Assembly: GCF_001439815.1 (NCBI RefSeq)
Contig: NZ_JYLM01000012.1
Span: 62,001 to 126,000, forward strand
DNA from: Pseudomonas orientalis
GTDB lineage: Bacteria > Pseudomonadota > Gammaproteobacteria > Pseudomonadales > Pseudomonadaceae
Length of the DNA: 64,000 bases
Reading direction: 5' to 3'
Positions within the stretch are counted from its first letter, which is position 1. Each line of letters opens with the position of its first letter. Shown here piece by piece: positions 42,622 to 50,681 of this stretch. The translations under genes were made by a program, and so were the position numbers. The notes under the pieces were generated by a model. It was not told the origin of the DNA and searched no databases. It worked only from the letters and a program-made list of their open reading frames with translations.

Positions 42622-43575
42622 GTGAGCCAGCCTACGCCAGCCGTGCGTACCTTCCAAGACTTGATCCTCGCCCTCCAGCAATACTGGGCCGAGCAAGGTT
42701 GTGTGGTACTTCAGCCCTACGATATGGAAGTAGGCGCCGGCACTTTCCACACCGCTACCTTCCTGCGGGCCATCGGCCCGGAAACCTGGAACGCCGCTTA
42801 TGTGCAGCCCAGTCGTCGCCCGACTGACGGCCGCTACGGCGAAAACCCGAACCGTCTGCAGCACTACTACCAGTTTCAGGTGGTATTGAAGCCCAACCCG
42901 GACAACTTCCAGGAACTGTACCTGGGCTCGCTCAAGCATGTTGGCCTGGACCCATTGGTCCACGACATCCGTTTCGTCGAAGACAACTGGGAATCGCCGA
43001 CCCTGGGCGCCTGGGGCCTGGGCTGGGAAGTATGGCTCAACGGCATGGAGGTGACGCAGTTCACGTACTTCCAGCAAGCGGGCGGCATCGAGTGCTACCC
43101 GGTGACCGGCGAAATCACCTACGGCCTGGAGCGTCTGGCCATGTACCTGCAGGGCGTGGATTCGGTCTACGACCTGGTGTGGGCTGACGGCCCGTTCGGC
43201 AAAGTCACCTATGGCGACGTGTTCCACCAGAACGAGGTGGAGCAGTCCACCTACAACTTCGAACACGCCAACGTCGACAAGCTGTTCGAATTGTTCGACT
43301 TCTATGAAAGCGAAGCCAAGCGCCTGATCGAACTCGACCAGCCGCTGCCGTTGCCGAGCTATGAAATGGTGTTGAAGGCCTCCCATACCTTCAACCTGCT
43401 GGACGCGCGCCGTGCCATCTCGGTGACTGCGCGCCAGCAATACATCCTGCGTGTACGCACCCTGGCGCGTTCCGTCGCCCAAGCCTACCTGCTGGCTCGC
43501 GCCAAGCTGGGCTTCCCGATGGCGACCCCGGATTTGCGTGATGAAGTGTTGGCTAAGCTGGAGGCTGCACAATGA
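42622..43575 (+). CDS. glyQ: glycyl-tRNA synthetase alpha subunit
   Basis: 317 residues. The start is the GTG reading MSQPTPAVRTFQ, eight bases after CAGG; a GTG three codons earlier is less well placed. Class II motif 2 is in GRYGENPNRLQHYYQFQVV and motif 3 in TGEITYGLERLAMYL. Forms the alpha2-beta2 glycyl-tRNA synthetase with GlyS. Overlaps glyS by four bases. Confidence 0.97.
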   Translation: MSQPTPAVRTFQDLILALQQYWAEQGCVVLQPYDMEVGAGTFHTATFLRAIGPETWNAAYVQPSRRPTDGRYGENPNRLQHYYQFQVVLKPNPDNFQELYLGSLKHVGLDPLVHDIRFVEDNWESPTLGAWGLGWEVWLNGMEVTQFTYFQQAGGIECYPVTGEITYGLERLAMYLQGVDSVYDLVWADGPFGKVTYGDVFHQNEVEQSTYNFEHANVDKLFELFDFYESEAKRLIELDQPLPLPSYEMVLKASHTFNLLDARRAISVTARQQYILRVRTLARSVAQAYLLARAKLGFPMATPDLRDEVLAKLEAAQ

Positions 43576-45626
43576 GTGCTCAAGATTTCCTGGTCGAACT
43601 GGGCACCGAAGAGTTGCCTCCCAAGGCACTCAACACCCTGGCCGATGCATTCCTGGCCGGTATTGAAAAGGGCCTGCAAAGCGCTGGCCTGAAGTTCCAG
43701 GCGAAGAAAGTCTACGCCGCGCCACGTCGCCTGGCGGTGTTGCTGACCGCGCTGGAAACCCAGCAGCCGGACCGCAATATCAACCTCGACGGCCCGCCGC
43801 GCCAGGCTGCTTTCGACGCCGAAGGCAACCCGACTCAAGCGGCACTGGGCTTTGCCAAGAAGTGCGGCGTCGAACTGAGCGAGATTGACCAGAGCGGCCC
43901 GAAACTGCGCTTCAGCCAGGTCATCCCCGGCAAGCCGACGGCCAGCCTGTTGCCGACCATCGTGGAAGATTCCCTGAACGACCTGCCGATTCCCAAGCGC
44001 ATGCGCTGGGGTGCGCGCAAGGAAGAGTTCGTGCGCCCGACCCAATGGCTGGTGATGCTGCTCGGTGACCAGGTCATCGACTGCACTATCCTCGCCCAGA
44101 AGGCCGGTCGCGACTCCCGTGGCCACCGCTTCCACCATCCCGAGAGCGTGCGCATCACCTCGCCGGCCAACTACCTCAATGACCTGCGCGCCGCCTACGT
44201 GCTGGCCGATGCCAATGAGCGTCGCGAGCTGATCAGCAAGCGTACCGAAGAGCTGGCCCGCCTACAGGAAGGCACCGCCATCGTGCCGCCAGGCCTGCTC
44301 GACGAAGTGACCGCCCTGGTTGAATGGCCGGTGCCGCTGGTGTGCTCGTTCGAAGAGCGTTTCCTCGATGTACCGCAGGAAGCGCTGATCACCACCATGC
44401 AGGACAACCAGAAGTACTTCTGCCTGCTGGACGCGGACGGCAAGTTGCTGCCGCGCTTTATCACCGTGGCCAACATCGAGAGCAAGGACCCGCAACAGAT
44501 CATCGCCGGTAACGAGAAAGTCGTGCGTCCGCGCCTGACCGACGCCGAATTCTTCTTCAAGCAGGACAAGAAGCAGAAGCTCGAAGACTTCAACCTGCGC
44601 CTGCAAAACGTGGTGTTCCAGGAAAAACTCGGCAGCGTCTACGACAAGGCCGTGCGCGTTTCCAAGCTGGCGGCCTACATCGCGCCACGCATTGGTGGCG
44701 ACGCCGCCTGGGCCGCGCGTGCAGGCCTGCTGTCCAAGTGCGACCTGGCCACCGAGATGGTCGGCGAGTTCCCTGAAATGCAGGGCGTGGCCGGTTACTA
44801 CTACGCCCTCAACGACGGCGAACCCAACGATGTGGCCCTGGCGCTGAACGAGCAGTACATGCCACGGGGTGCCGGTGCCGAGCTGCCAAGTACCCTGACC
44901 GGTGCGGCCGTGGCCATCGCCGACAAGCTGGACACGCTGGTGGGCATCTTCGGTATCGGCATGCTGCCCACCGGTAGCAAAGACCCGTACGCCCTGCGCC
45001 GTGCGGCCCTGGGCGTGCTGCGTATCCTGATCGACAAACAGCTGGACCTCGACCTGACCCAGGCCGTGGTGTTCGCCGTCGGCCAGTTCGGTGCCAAGGT
45101 CAAGCAAGCCGGCCTGGCCGAGCAAGTGCTGGAGTTCGTGTTCGATCGTCTGCGTGCGCGTTACGAAGATGAAGGCGTAGACGTCTCCGTCTACCTGTCG
45201 GTTCGTGCCCTGCAGCCGGATTCGGCGCTGGACTTCGATCAACGCGTACAGGCCGTACAGGCGTTCCGCAAGTTGCCGGAAGCCGACGCCTTGGCCGCCG
45301 TGAACAAACGCGTATCGAACCTGCTGAGCAAGGCCGACAACCTCGGCACTGCGGAAGTGGACCCAGGCCTGTTTGCCGATGCCAAGGAGTTCTCGCTGAA
45401 CTCGGCCATCGTCAAGGCCGAGAATGCCGTGAAGCCGCTGATCGCCGAGCGTAACTACGCTGAAGCGCTGGCGCGCCTGGCGTCGCTGCGTGAACCGGTG
45501 GATGCGTTCTTTGAAGCGGTCATGATCAATGCCGACGATGCCGGCGTGCGGAAAAACCGCTACGCCATGCTCGCGCGTCTGCGGGGTCTGTTCATCAATA
45601 TCGCTGACATTTCCGTCCTGGGCTGA
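43572..45626 (+). CDS. glyS: glycyl-tRNA synthetase beta subunit
   Basis: 684 residues beginning MSAQDFLVELGTEELPPK, the standard GlyS start. It includes the HD-like region (GRDSRGHRFHHPESV, WPVPLVCSFEERFLDVP) and the C-terminal anticodon-binding (DALR) domain. Co-translated with glyQ. Confidence 0.97.
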   Translation: MSAQDFLVELGTEELPPKALNTLADAFLAGIEKGLQSAGLKFQAKKVYAAPRRLAVLLTALETQQPDRNINLDGPPRQAAFDAEGNPTQAALGFAKKCGVELSEIDQSGPKLRFSQVIPGKPTASLLPTIVEDSLNDLPIPKRMRWGARKEEFVRPTQWLVMLLGDQVIDCTILAQKAGRDSRGHRFHHPESVRITSPANYLNDLRAAYVLADANERRELISKRTEELARLQEGTAIVPPGLLDEVTALVEWPVPLVCSFEERFLDVPQEALITTMQDNQKYFCLLDADGKLLPRFITVANIESKDPQQIIAGNEKVVRPRLTDAEFFFKQDKKQKLEDFNLRLQNVVFQEKLGSVYDKAVRVSKLAAYIAPRIGGDAAWAARAGLLSKCDLATEMVGEFPEMQGVAGYYYALNDGEPNDVALALNEQYMPRGAGAELPSTLTGAAVAIADKLDTLVGIFGIGMLPTGSKDPYALRRAALGVLRILIDKQLDLDLTQAVVFAVGQFGAKVKQAGLAEQVLEFVFDRLRARYEDEGVDVSVYLSVRALQPDSALDFDQRVQAVQAFRKLPEADALAAVNKRVSNLLSKADNLGTAEVDPGLFADAKEFSLNSAIVKAENAVKPLIAERNYAEALARLASLREPVDAFFEAVMINADDAGVRKNRYAMLARLRGLFINIADISVLG

Positions 45627-45628
45627 TC

Positions 45629-46165
45629 ATGTTGAAACTGCTGATTCTCGATCGGGACGGGGTGATCAATTACGACTCCGACGCTTACATCAAGTCGGTG
45701 GCGGAATGGATTCCATTGCCCGGCTCGATCGAGGCCATCGCGCAGTTGAGCAAAGCCGGCTGGACAGTGGCCATTGCCACTAACCAGTCCGGCATCGCCC
45801 GCGGTTATTACGACCTCGCCACTCTGGACGCCATGCACGCGCGCTTGCGCATGCTGGTGGCGGAGCAGGGCGGTGAGGTGGGGCTGGTGGTTTACTGTCC
45901 CCACGGGCCGGATGAAGGCTGCGCCTGCCGCAAACCCAAACCTGGCATGCTGAAAACCATTGCAGAACATTACAAGGTGCCCTTGGCTGGGATATGGTTC
46001 GTCGGGGACAGTCTCGGTGACCTGGAGGCGGCCAAAGCCGTCGACTCTCAGCCAGTTTTGGTAAAGACCGGGAAAGGCGAAAAGACCCAGGCGAAAAACC
46101 TGCCGGTAGGCACTTTGATTTTTGACGATCTGGCGGCGGTTGCCGCAGAACTTATCAACAACTAG
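45629..46165 (+). CDS. gmhB: D-glycero-beta-D-manno-heptose 1,7-bisphosphate 7-phosphatase
   Basis: 178 residues of the HAD class with motif DRDGVIN (ILDRDGVINYD) and the zinc-binding loop CPHGPDEGCACRKPKPGM specific to GmhB. It dephosphorylates heptose bisphosphate for LPS core synthesis. Three bases after glyS; followed by plsC. Confidence 0.95.
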   Translation: MLKLLILDRDGVINYDSDAYIKSVAEWIPLPGSIEAIAQLSKAGWTVAIATNQSGIARGYYDLATLDAMHARLRMLVAEQGGEVGLVVYCPHGPDEGCACRKPKPGMLKTIAEHYKVPLAGIWFVGDSLGDLEAAKAVDSQPVLVKTGKGEKTQAKNLPVGTLIFDDLAAVAAELINN

Positions 46166-46247
46166 CCGCCCTCGACTTCCTGACCAAGGATTGTTCGGGA
46201 GTGCGCTTTTAACAGGCGGGCCGTGTCCCGCAACGGTAAATGCCGCC

Positions 46248-47018
46248 ATGTCGATCTTGCAGGCCATCAGAACCTTTTTCTTTTACCTGCTGCTGGGCAC
46301 CAGTTCGTTTCTCTGGTGCACCCTGAGCTTTTTTATTGCACCTTTCCTGCCGTTCAAGGCGCGCTATCGCTTTATCAATGTGTATTGGTGCCGCTGTGCG
46401 CTGTGGCTGTCCAAGGTGTTCCTGGGCATTCGCTTCGAGATCAAGGGCGCGCAAAACGTCCCGGAACAGCCTTGCGTGATTCTTTCGAACCACCAAAGCA
46501 CCTGGGAAACGTTCTTCCTCTCGGCGTATTTTTCACCCCTGAGCCAGGTGCTCAAGCGTGAACTGCTGTACGTGCCGTTCTTTGGCTGGGCTATGGCGAT
46601 GCTGCGTCCGATTGCGATCGACCGCGACAATCCCAAGGCGGCGCTCAAGCATGTCGCCAAGAAGGGCGACGAACTGCTCAAGGATGGCGTTTGGGTGCTG
46701 ATCTTTCCCGAGGGTACGCGTGTGCCTTATGGCACCGTAGGCAAATTCTCGCGAGGCGGCACTGCATTGGCGGTCAACGCCAACCTGCCGGTGTTGCCGA
46801 TCGCCCATAACGCCGGCAAGTTCTGGCCCAAGACCGGTTGGGCCAAACGCGCAGGCACCATTACCGTGGTGATCGGAGAACCCATGTATGCAGAGGGCGA
46901 AGGTCCACGCGCCATTGCCGCCTTGAATGATCGCGCCGCAGCATGGAATGAAGCGCAGCAACGGGCCATGGGTTCACTGCCGCCGGAGCCGGTGGTGATC
47001 GATACACCGGTTGTTTGA
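46248..47018 (+). CDS. plsC: 1-acyl-sn-glycerol-3-phosphate acyltransferase
   Basis: 256 residues. The start reads MSILQAIRTFFFYLLLG, an N-terminal membrane helix. PlsC motifs: NHQSTWE (HX4D/E type), FPEGTRVPYG and the AVNANLPVLPIAHN block. It acylates lysophosphatidic acid to phosphatidic acid at the inner membrane. The frame is open upstream into gmhB, but the ATG here gives the family length. Corresponds in order to PA0005. Confidence 0.93.
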   Translation: MSILQAIRTFFFYLLLGTSSFLWCTLSFFIAPFLPFKARYRFINVYWCRCALWLSKVFLGIRFEIKGAQNVPEQPCVILSNHQSTWETFFLSAYFSPLSQVLKRELLYVPFFGWAMAMLRPIAIDRDNPKAALKHVAKKGDELLKDGVWVLIFPEGTRVPYGTVGKFSRGGTALAVNANLPVLPIAHNAGKFWPKTGWAKRAGTITVVIGEPMYAEGEGPRAIAALNDRAAAWNEAQQRAMGSLPPEPVVIDTPVV

Positions 47019-47023
47019 GCTTC

Positions 47024-47032
47024 TGTGGATAA
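47024..47032 (-). promoter_or_regulatory. Perfect DnaA box after plsC
   Basis: TTATCCACA on the minus strand, a few bases past the plsC stop codon in an AT-rich gap. Confidence 0.5.
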
Positions 47033-47146
47033 CCTGTGTACGGATTGTTGGAAAATTGGCGTTTTTCATTCATAACTAGCTGATTTAGATACATATTTCT
47101 GAAGCTTATAAAACAGCTAAAACCGTGCATAAGTTTTTTCCTCATT

Positions 47147-47176
47147 AAAAAACCGGTCCTTGTGACCGGTTTTTTA
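47147..47176. terminator. Bidirectional intrinsic terminator
   Basis: AAAAAACCGGTC-CTTGT-GACCGGTTTTTT is a perfect 12-bp stem flanked by A- and T-runs on both sides. It separates plsC from the convergent histidine kinase gene. Confidence 0.9.
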
Positions 47177-47198
47177 TGCACAGCGAAAAAATCGCTTT

Positions 47199-49505
47199 TC
47201 AATCGTCCAACTGCGGCAGCCGCAGGATAAAAGTCGAGCCTTTGCCCAGCTCGCTTTCGCAGGTCACACGCCCACCATGGCGTTCCACCACGGCCTTCAC
47301 CATCGTCAGGCCCAACCCCAAGCCATCGCTGCCCTGGGCCGAATCGAAGCGCCGATATTGATTGAACAGTTCCGGCACATCCTGCGGGGCAATGCCTGGC
47401 CCCTGGTCGCTGATGCGGCATTCCAACCAGCCCTGCACGCTGCCGTGGCTTAACCGGATGATGGTGTTGGAGGGCGAATATTTGATCGCATTTTCCAGCA
47501 CATTGAATAGCGCTCGAGTGAGCAGCGATTGATCGGCGTTCACCATGCCTTCGTCGGCTTCATCAAGATCGTGAACCAAACGAATATCCTTGAGCTGGGC
47601 GATGACCGCCACCTGGTCGAAAGCGTCCATCACCAGCATGGCGAACAAGGTGGGCTGGAAGTGATAACCGTCAGCCTCGGCTTTCGCCAGTTGCACAAAG
47701 GACTCGGTGAGGCTCAGCGCGCGGCGGACCTGTTGTTCGATCTGGCCAAACACGGGCGATTTACTTTCATGCAGATCCAATAAGGCGAGGATGGCCGAAT
47801 GCGGCGCACGCAGGTCATGGGACAGGAAACGCAGCATGGTTTCGCGATGCTGTTGGGCTTCGCGTTCCTTGCTCAGATCCGTGAGGCTCAGCAGCCAACC
47901 AAGGGCGATGTCACCTTCGGCCGGCAGCAAGGGCGCAAGCTCCATGCGCAAGCTGCGTTGGTGGATATCACGGAACTCGACCAACGCCAATTCGGACAGG
48001 GCAGGGCGCACGCCATTATGCAGCGGCGGGTAACCGAGGTCGGCGAGCTGTTCGAGGAGGTTTTCGCGCACCAGGTCGTTGCCGAATACCTCACGGGCAA
48101 CGCGATTGGCCAACAGGATGCTGCCCCGGGGGTCGGTGATCAGCGTCGCGACCGGCAGGCATTCCAGTCCATCCGCCATAAAGCGCCGCGTATCGCGCGT
48201 GCGACTGACGGCCTGCTCCAGGGCAAAGATCCGCCCTTGCAGCACGTCGCCCTTGCTGGCTGGCGCACGGCGCCGCTCTGGCAAGACTTTGGGTTCGTTA
48301 TCCAGGCGGGCGAGCTCCCAGCCGAAGTAGGCGAGGATCACACTCAGACGTCGCCAGTTCCAGATTAGATAGCTGAGCAGCAAACCAATCAGGCAGGCCG
48401 CAGGGGACCACCAGTGCCCAAGGCTCAGCAGCAACCACGAGCCAAGTATCGATGTGGCCATGCCGGCCAGGGTCATCCATAACGCATATCGCGGGCGATA
48501 GAGCAGCAGGCCCAGCAATAGTGCAACCAGGGAAGTCGCCATCAGTGCCGCCAACCAGCCAGGCAAATCGACAATACTGCGCCCTTGCAGCAAGCCATTG
48601 AGCACATTGGCCTGAATCTCTACACCCGCTGTCGAGCGAGTCGAGGAGAGCGGCGTGACGAAACTTTCGCCCATCCCATAGGCCGTGGCGCCAACCAGAA
48701 TCAGTCGACCGCGCAGCCATTCTGGAGACACCTCGCCACGCAGTACGCTGGCGTAGGAAACACTTGGGAATCGGTCATCCGCAGAGGTGAAAGGAACGCG
48801 CACTTGATGCTCCTGATGCCACTGTAGATTATTGGGGTCTTTAGGCATACCGGGCATCCCTGATATTCGCCCGTTCAACGTGAACGCCAGCCAGGCCAAC
48901 TGTGGAAGTGCGTTTTCCGGCGGCCCCTCACGCAGATACAGGCTGCGCACGACACCATCGTTATCCGATTCGACATTGATATGCCCGATGCCCTTGGCAC
49001 ACCTGAGCAAGGGCGACAATGGCCCCCCCGTCTGCCCGGACCGGGCGCTGCTATCTGTCACGATGGGCAGTAATACATTTCCTGCCTTGCACACGGCATC
49101 GGCCAATCGTTGATCACCCGCACCTTCGCCAAGCTCACTGAAGAGCACATCGAACAGGATGGCCGCCGGCTGGGCGACGCTGAGGCGTTCGATCAGATCC
49201 GCATGCACACTGCGCGGCCAGGGCCATGGACCAAGTTCGTCCAGACTGGGCGCGTCAATGGTCACCAGCACAATGCGTGGGTCTACCGGCAATGGTGTCA
49301 ACTGGCGCAGGCTGTCATAGAGTGGGTTATTGAGGGCCAGGCCCGGGCTCAAGGACAAGTATGCAGTGAAGGGCAGCAATATCAGGCCGATCAACAGCCA
49401 CTCCCGCACCAGCCCGTGAAACAGCAGTTGTGCTCGCGTGGGTTGGCGCTTTTCGGCTTTGCCCCATAGTTTCACAGGGCCACCGCCGCAGGCCGTACAA
49501 GGCAT
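47199..49505 (-). CDS. CHASE2-domain sensor histidine kinase
   Basis: 768 residues. Order: short cytoplasmic start, membrane helix (residues about 36-52), periplasmic CHASE2 sensor (about 60-300, with DPRIVLVTIDAPSLDELGPW and FDVLFSE), three membrane helices (about 315-385), a PAS-like segment (about 445-545), HisKA with His563 in LSHDLRAPHSA, and an HATPase domain with Asn672 (NVLENAIKYSP), DQGPGIAP and GLGLTMVKAVV. The ligand is unknown. A GTG ten codons in, reading MKLWGKAEKRQ, is an alternative start. Divergent from its probable partner response regulator. Confidence 0.87.
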   Translation of the reverse strand: MPCTACGGGPVKLWGKAEKRQPTRAQLLFHGLVREWLLIGLILLPFTAYLSLSPGLALNNPLYDSLRQLTPLPVDPRIVLVTIDAPSLDELGPWPWPRSVHADLIERLSVAQPAAILFDVLFSELGEGAGDQRLADAVCKAGNVLLPIVTDSSARSGQTGGPLSPLLRCAKGIGHINVESDNDGVVRSLYLREGPPENALPQLAWLAFTLNGRISGMPGMPKDPNNLQWHQEHQVRVPFTSADDRFPSVSYASVLRGEVSPEWLRGRLILVGATAYGMGESFVTPLSSTRSTAGVEIQANVLNGLLQGRSIVDLPGWLAALMATSLVALLLGLLLYRPRYALWMTLAGMATSILGSWLLLSLGHWWSPAACLIGLLLSYLIWNWRRLSVILAYFGWELARLDNEPKVLPERRRAPASKGDVLQGRIFALEQAVSRTRDTRRFMADGLECLPVATLITDPRGSILLANRVAREVFGNDLVRENLLEQLADLGYPPLHNGVRPALSELALVEFRDIHQRSLRMELAPLLPAEGDIALGWLLSLTDLSKEREAQQHRETMLRFLSHDLRAPHSAILALLDLHESKSPVFGQIEQQVRRALSLTESFVQLAKAEADGYHFQPTLFAMLVMDAFDQVAVIAQLKDIRLVHDLDEADEGMVNADQSLLTRALFNVLENAIKYSPSNTIIRLSHGSVQGWLECRISDQGPGIAPQDVPELFNQYRRFDSAQGSDGLGLGLTMVKAVVERHGGRVTCESELGKGSTFILRLPQLDD

Positions 49506-49842
49506 CGATAACCGTCAGGTAAACGTGTCATAAGCCCCGGTCTCCCTCCAGGTGGTTACGATCAAACGCATCAGAGGTGCTGAAACCAGTGAAGCTTATT
49601 CGGGTGTTATTGGAGTATCGGGCAATCACCATACCGTACATCGATCCTTTTCCTCATAGCCAGGAGCCGGTATCTTTCTCCTTGGATACCGAAGACGTTC
49701 GATGAACTACAGCGCGTTGATATCAGCGTATCGAGAGATTCCGGATTCAGTGTATCCGACCATAATTATTCAGATTCAGAGGCACGTATTCGTACTGGTT
49801 GCCTCTGACTAAGCTCCCGTTTTCTGCAGGAAGGACCCACTC
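49506..49842. promoter_or_regulatory. 337-bp divergent control region between kinase and regulator
   Basis: No gene is seen. Two inverted repeats stand out: CGGTATC/GATACCG at 49668-49691 and TCAGAGGCA/TGCCTCTGA at 49776-49808, the latter about 35 bases before the regulator start, where it could be an operator or a leader hairpin. The region is AT-richer than the flanking genes. No firm promoter pair identified. Confidence 0.5.
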
Positions 49843-50565
49843 ATGCGTGTCGCGATACTGGATGATGAGCCCGCCGAATTGAGACGGGTGGAACAGACAC
49901 TGCGACAGATTCCCGGCACATCGGAACAGCCCTGGTCCTTGCATTGCTTTGAGCGCGGTGAAGATCTGCTGCGCCAACTGCGCCGCGAAACCTTCGACCT
50001 GCTGATACTCGACTGGCAACTTCCGGATATCAGCGGAATCGCGTTGTTACGCTGGACTCGCGAGCACATGGAATCACCGCCCGCCGTGATCATGCTTACC
50101 AGCCGTGATGCCGAGAGCGATATCGTCACAGCGCTCAACAGCGGGGCAGACGATTACGTCAGCAAACCTTTTCGACCTAACGAACTCAAGGCCCGCGTGA
50201 CTGCTGTTCTTCGTCGACATGGGCTGCAAAAGTCCGCTGGTAATGAAATCCAGAGCTTCAACGATCTGACATTCGATGATGCCGAGCTGACCGTCACCCG
50301 CGCCGGCAAAACGATCAACCTCACCGAACGGGAATACCGTTTGGCCAGTTGCCTGTTTGCCAACCTGGCGCGCCCGCTTTCTCGCGAGTATTTGTATGAG
50401 CGATTCTGGACCCACGAAGAAATGGTTTCGTCTCGACCGCTGGATACCCACATCTATCGTTTGCGTAACAAGCTGGGATTGACGGCTGACAGAGGCTGGC
50501 AGTTGTTGACTATTTATGGGTACGGGTATCGATTGGAGAGTGTGGCAACAGCGACTGAAAGCTGA
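49843..50565 (+). CDS. OmpR/PhoB-type response regulator
   Basis: 240 residues. Receiver domain: acidic pair Asp7/Asp8 (ILDDEP), phosphoacceptor Asp57 (LILDWQLPD), Thr86 and Lys108 (SKPF). Winged-helix DNA-binding domain from about residue 135, with LTEREYRLASCLFANLARPLSR, DTHIYRLRNKLG and the C-terminal IYGYGYRL. Probably paired with the divergent CHASE2 kinase. The target genes are unknown; ribosome site AAGGA is 9 bases upstream. Confidence 0.9.
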   Translation: MRVAILDDEPAELRRVEQTLRQIPGTSEQPWSLHCFERGEDLLRQLRRETFDLLILDWQLPDISGIALLRWTREHMESPPAVIMLTSRDAESDIVTALNSGADDYVSKPFRPNELKARVTAVLRRHGLQKSAGNEIQSFNDLTFDDAELTVTRAGKTINLTEREYRLASCLFANLARPLSREYLYERFWTHEEMVSSRPLDTHIYRLRNKLGLTADRGWQLLTIYGYGYRLESVATATES

Positions 50566-50576
50566 AAAAAAGCAGA

Positions 50577-50592
50577 TGTTCCACGTGGAGCA
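50577..50592. other. parS-like site, one mismatch
   Basis: TGTTCCACGTGGAGCA differs from the palindrome TGTTCCACGTGGAACA at one position. The core GTTCCACGTGGAAC is the ParB-binding sequence of Pseudomonas. It lies just after the response regulator stop. Confidence 0.55.
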
Positions 50593-50621
50593 TTTGTTGG
50601 TGCTGAACAATCGCTCATAAA

Positions 50622-50656
50622 AAAGGCCAACGTTACGTTGGCCTTTCGGTTTTTGC
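50622..50656. terminator. Intrinsic terminator shared by convergent genes
   Basis: AAAGGCCAACG and CGTTGGCCTTT pair across a three-base loop, or AAGGCCAAC with a five-base loop. A-rich sequence precedes it and CGGTTTTT follows, so it can work for the response regulator gene and, in reverse, for the zinc-finger nuclease-like gene. Confidence 0.87.
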
Positions 50657-50681
50657 GACTTACTAGATCCAGCCTACGAGG

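Noticed and set aside
42541..43629. Long upstream extension of the tag frame giving a 548-residue protein
   Set aside because: The extra part is antisense to glyQ. The ATG at 42540 gives the normal family length and the conserved MPRCFWCSEDP start.
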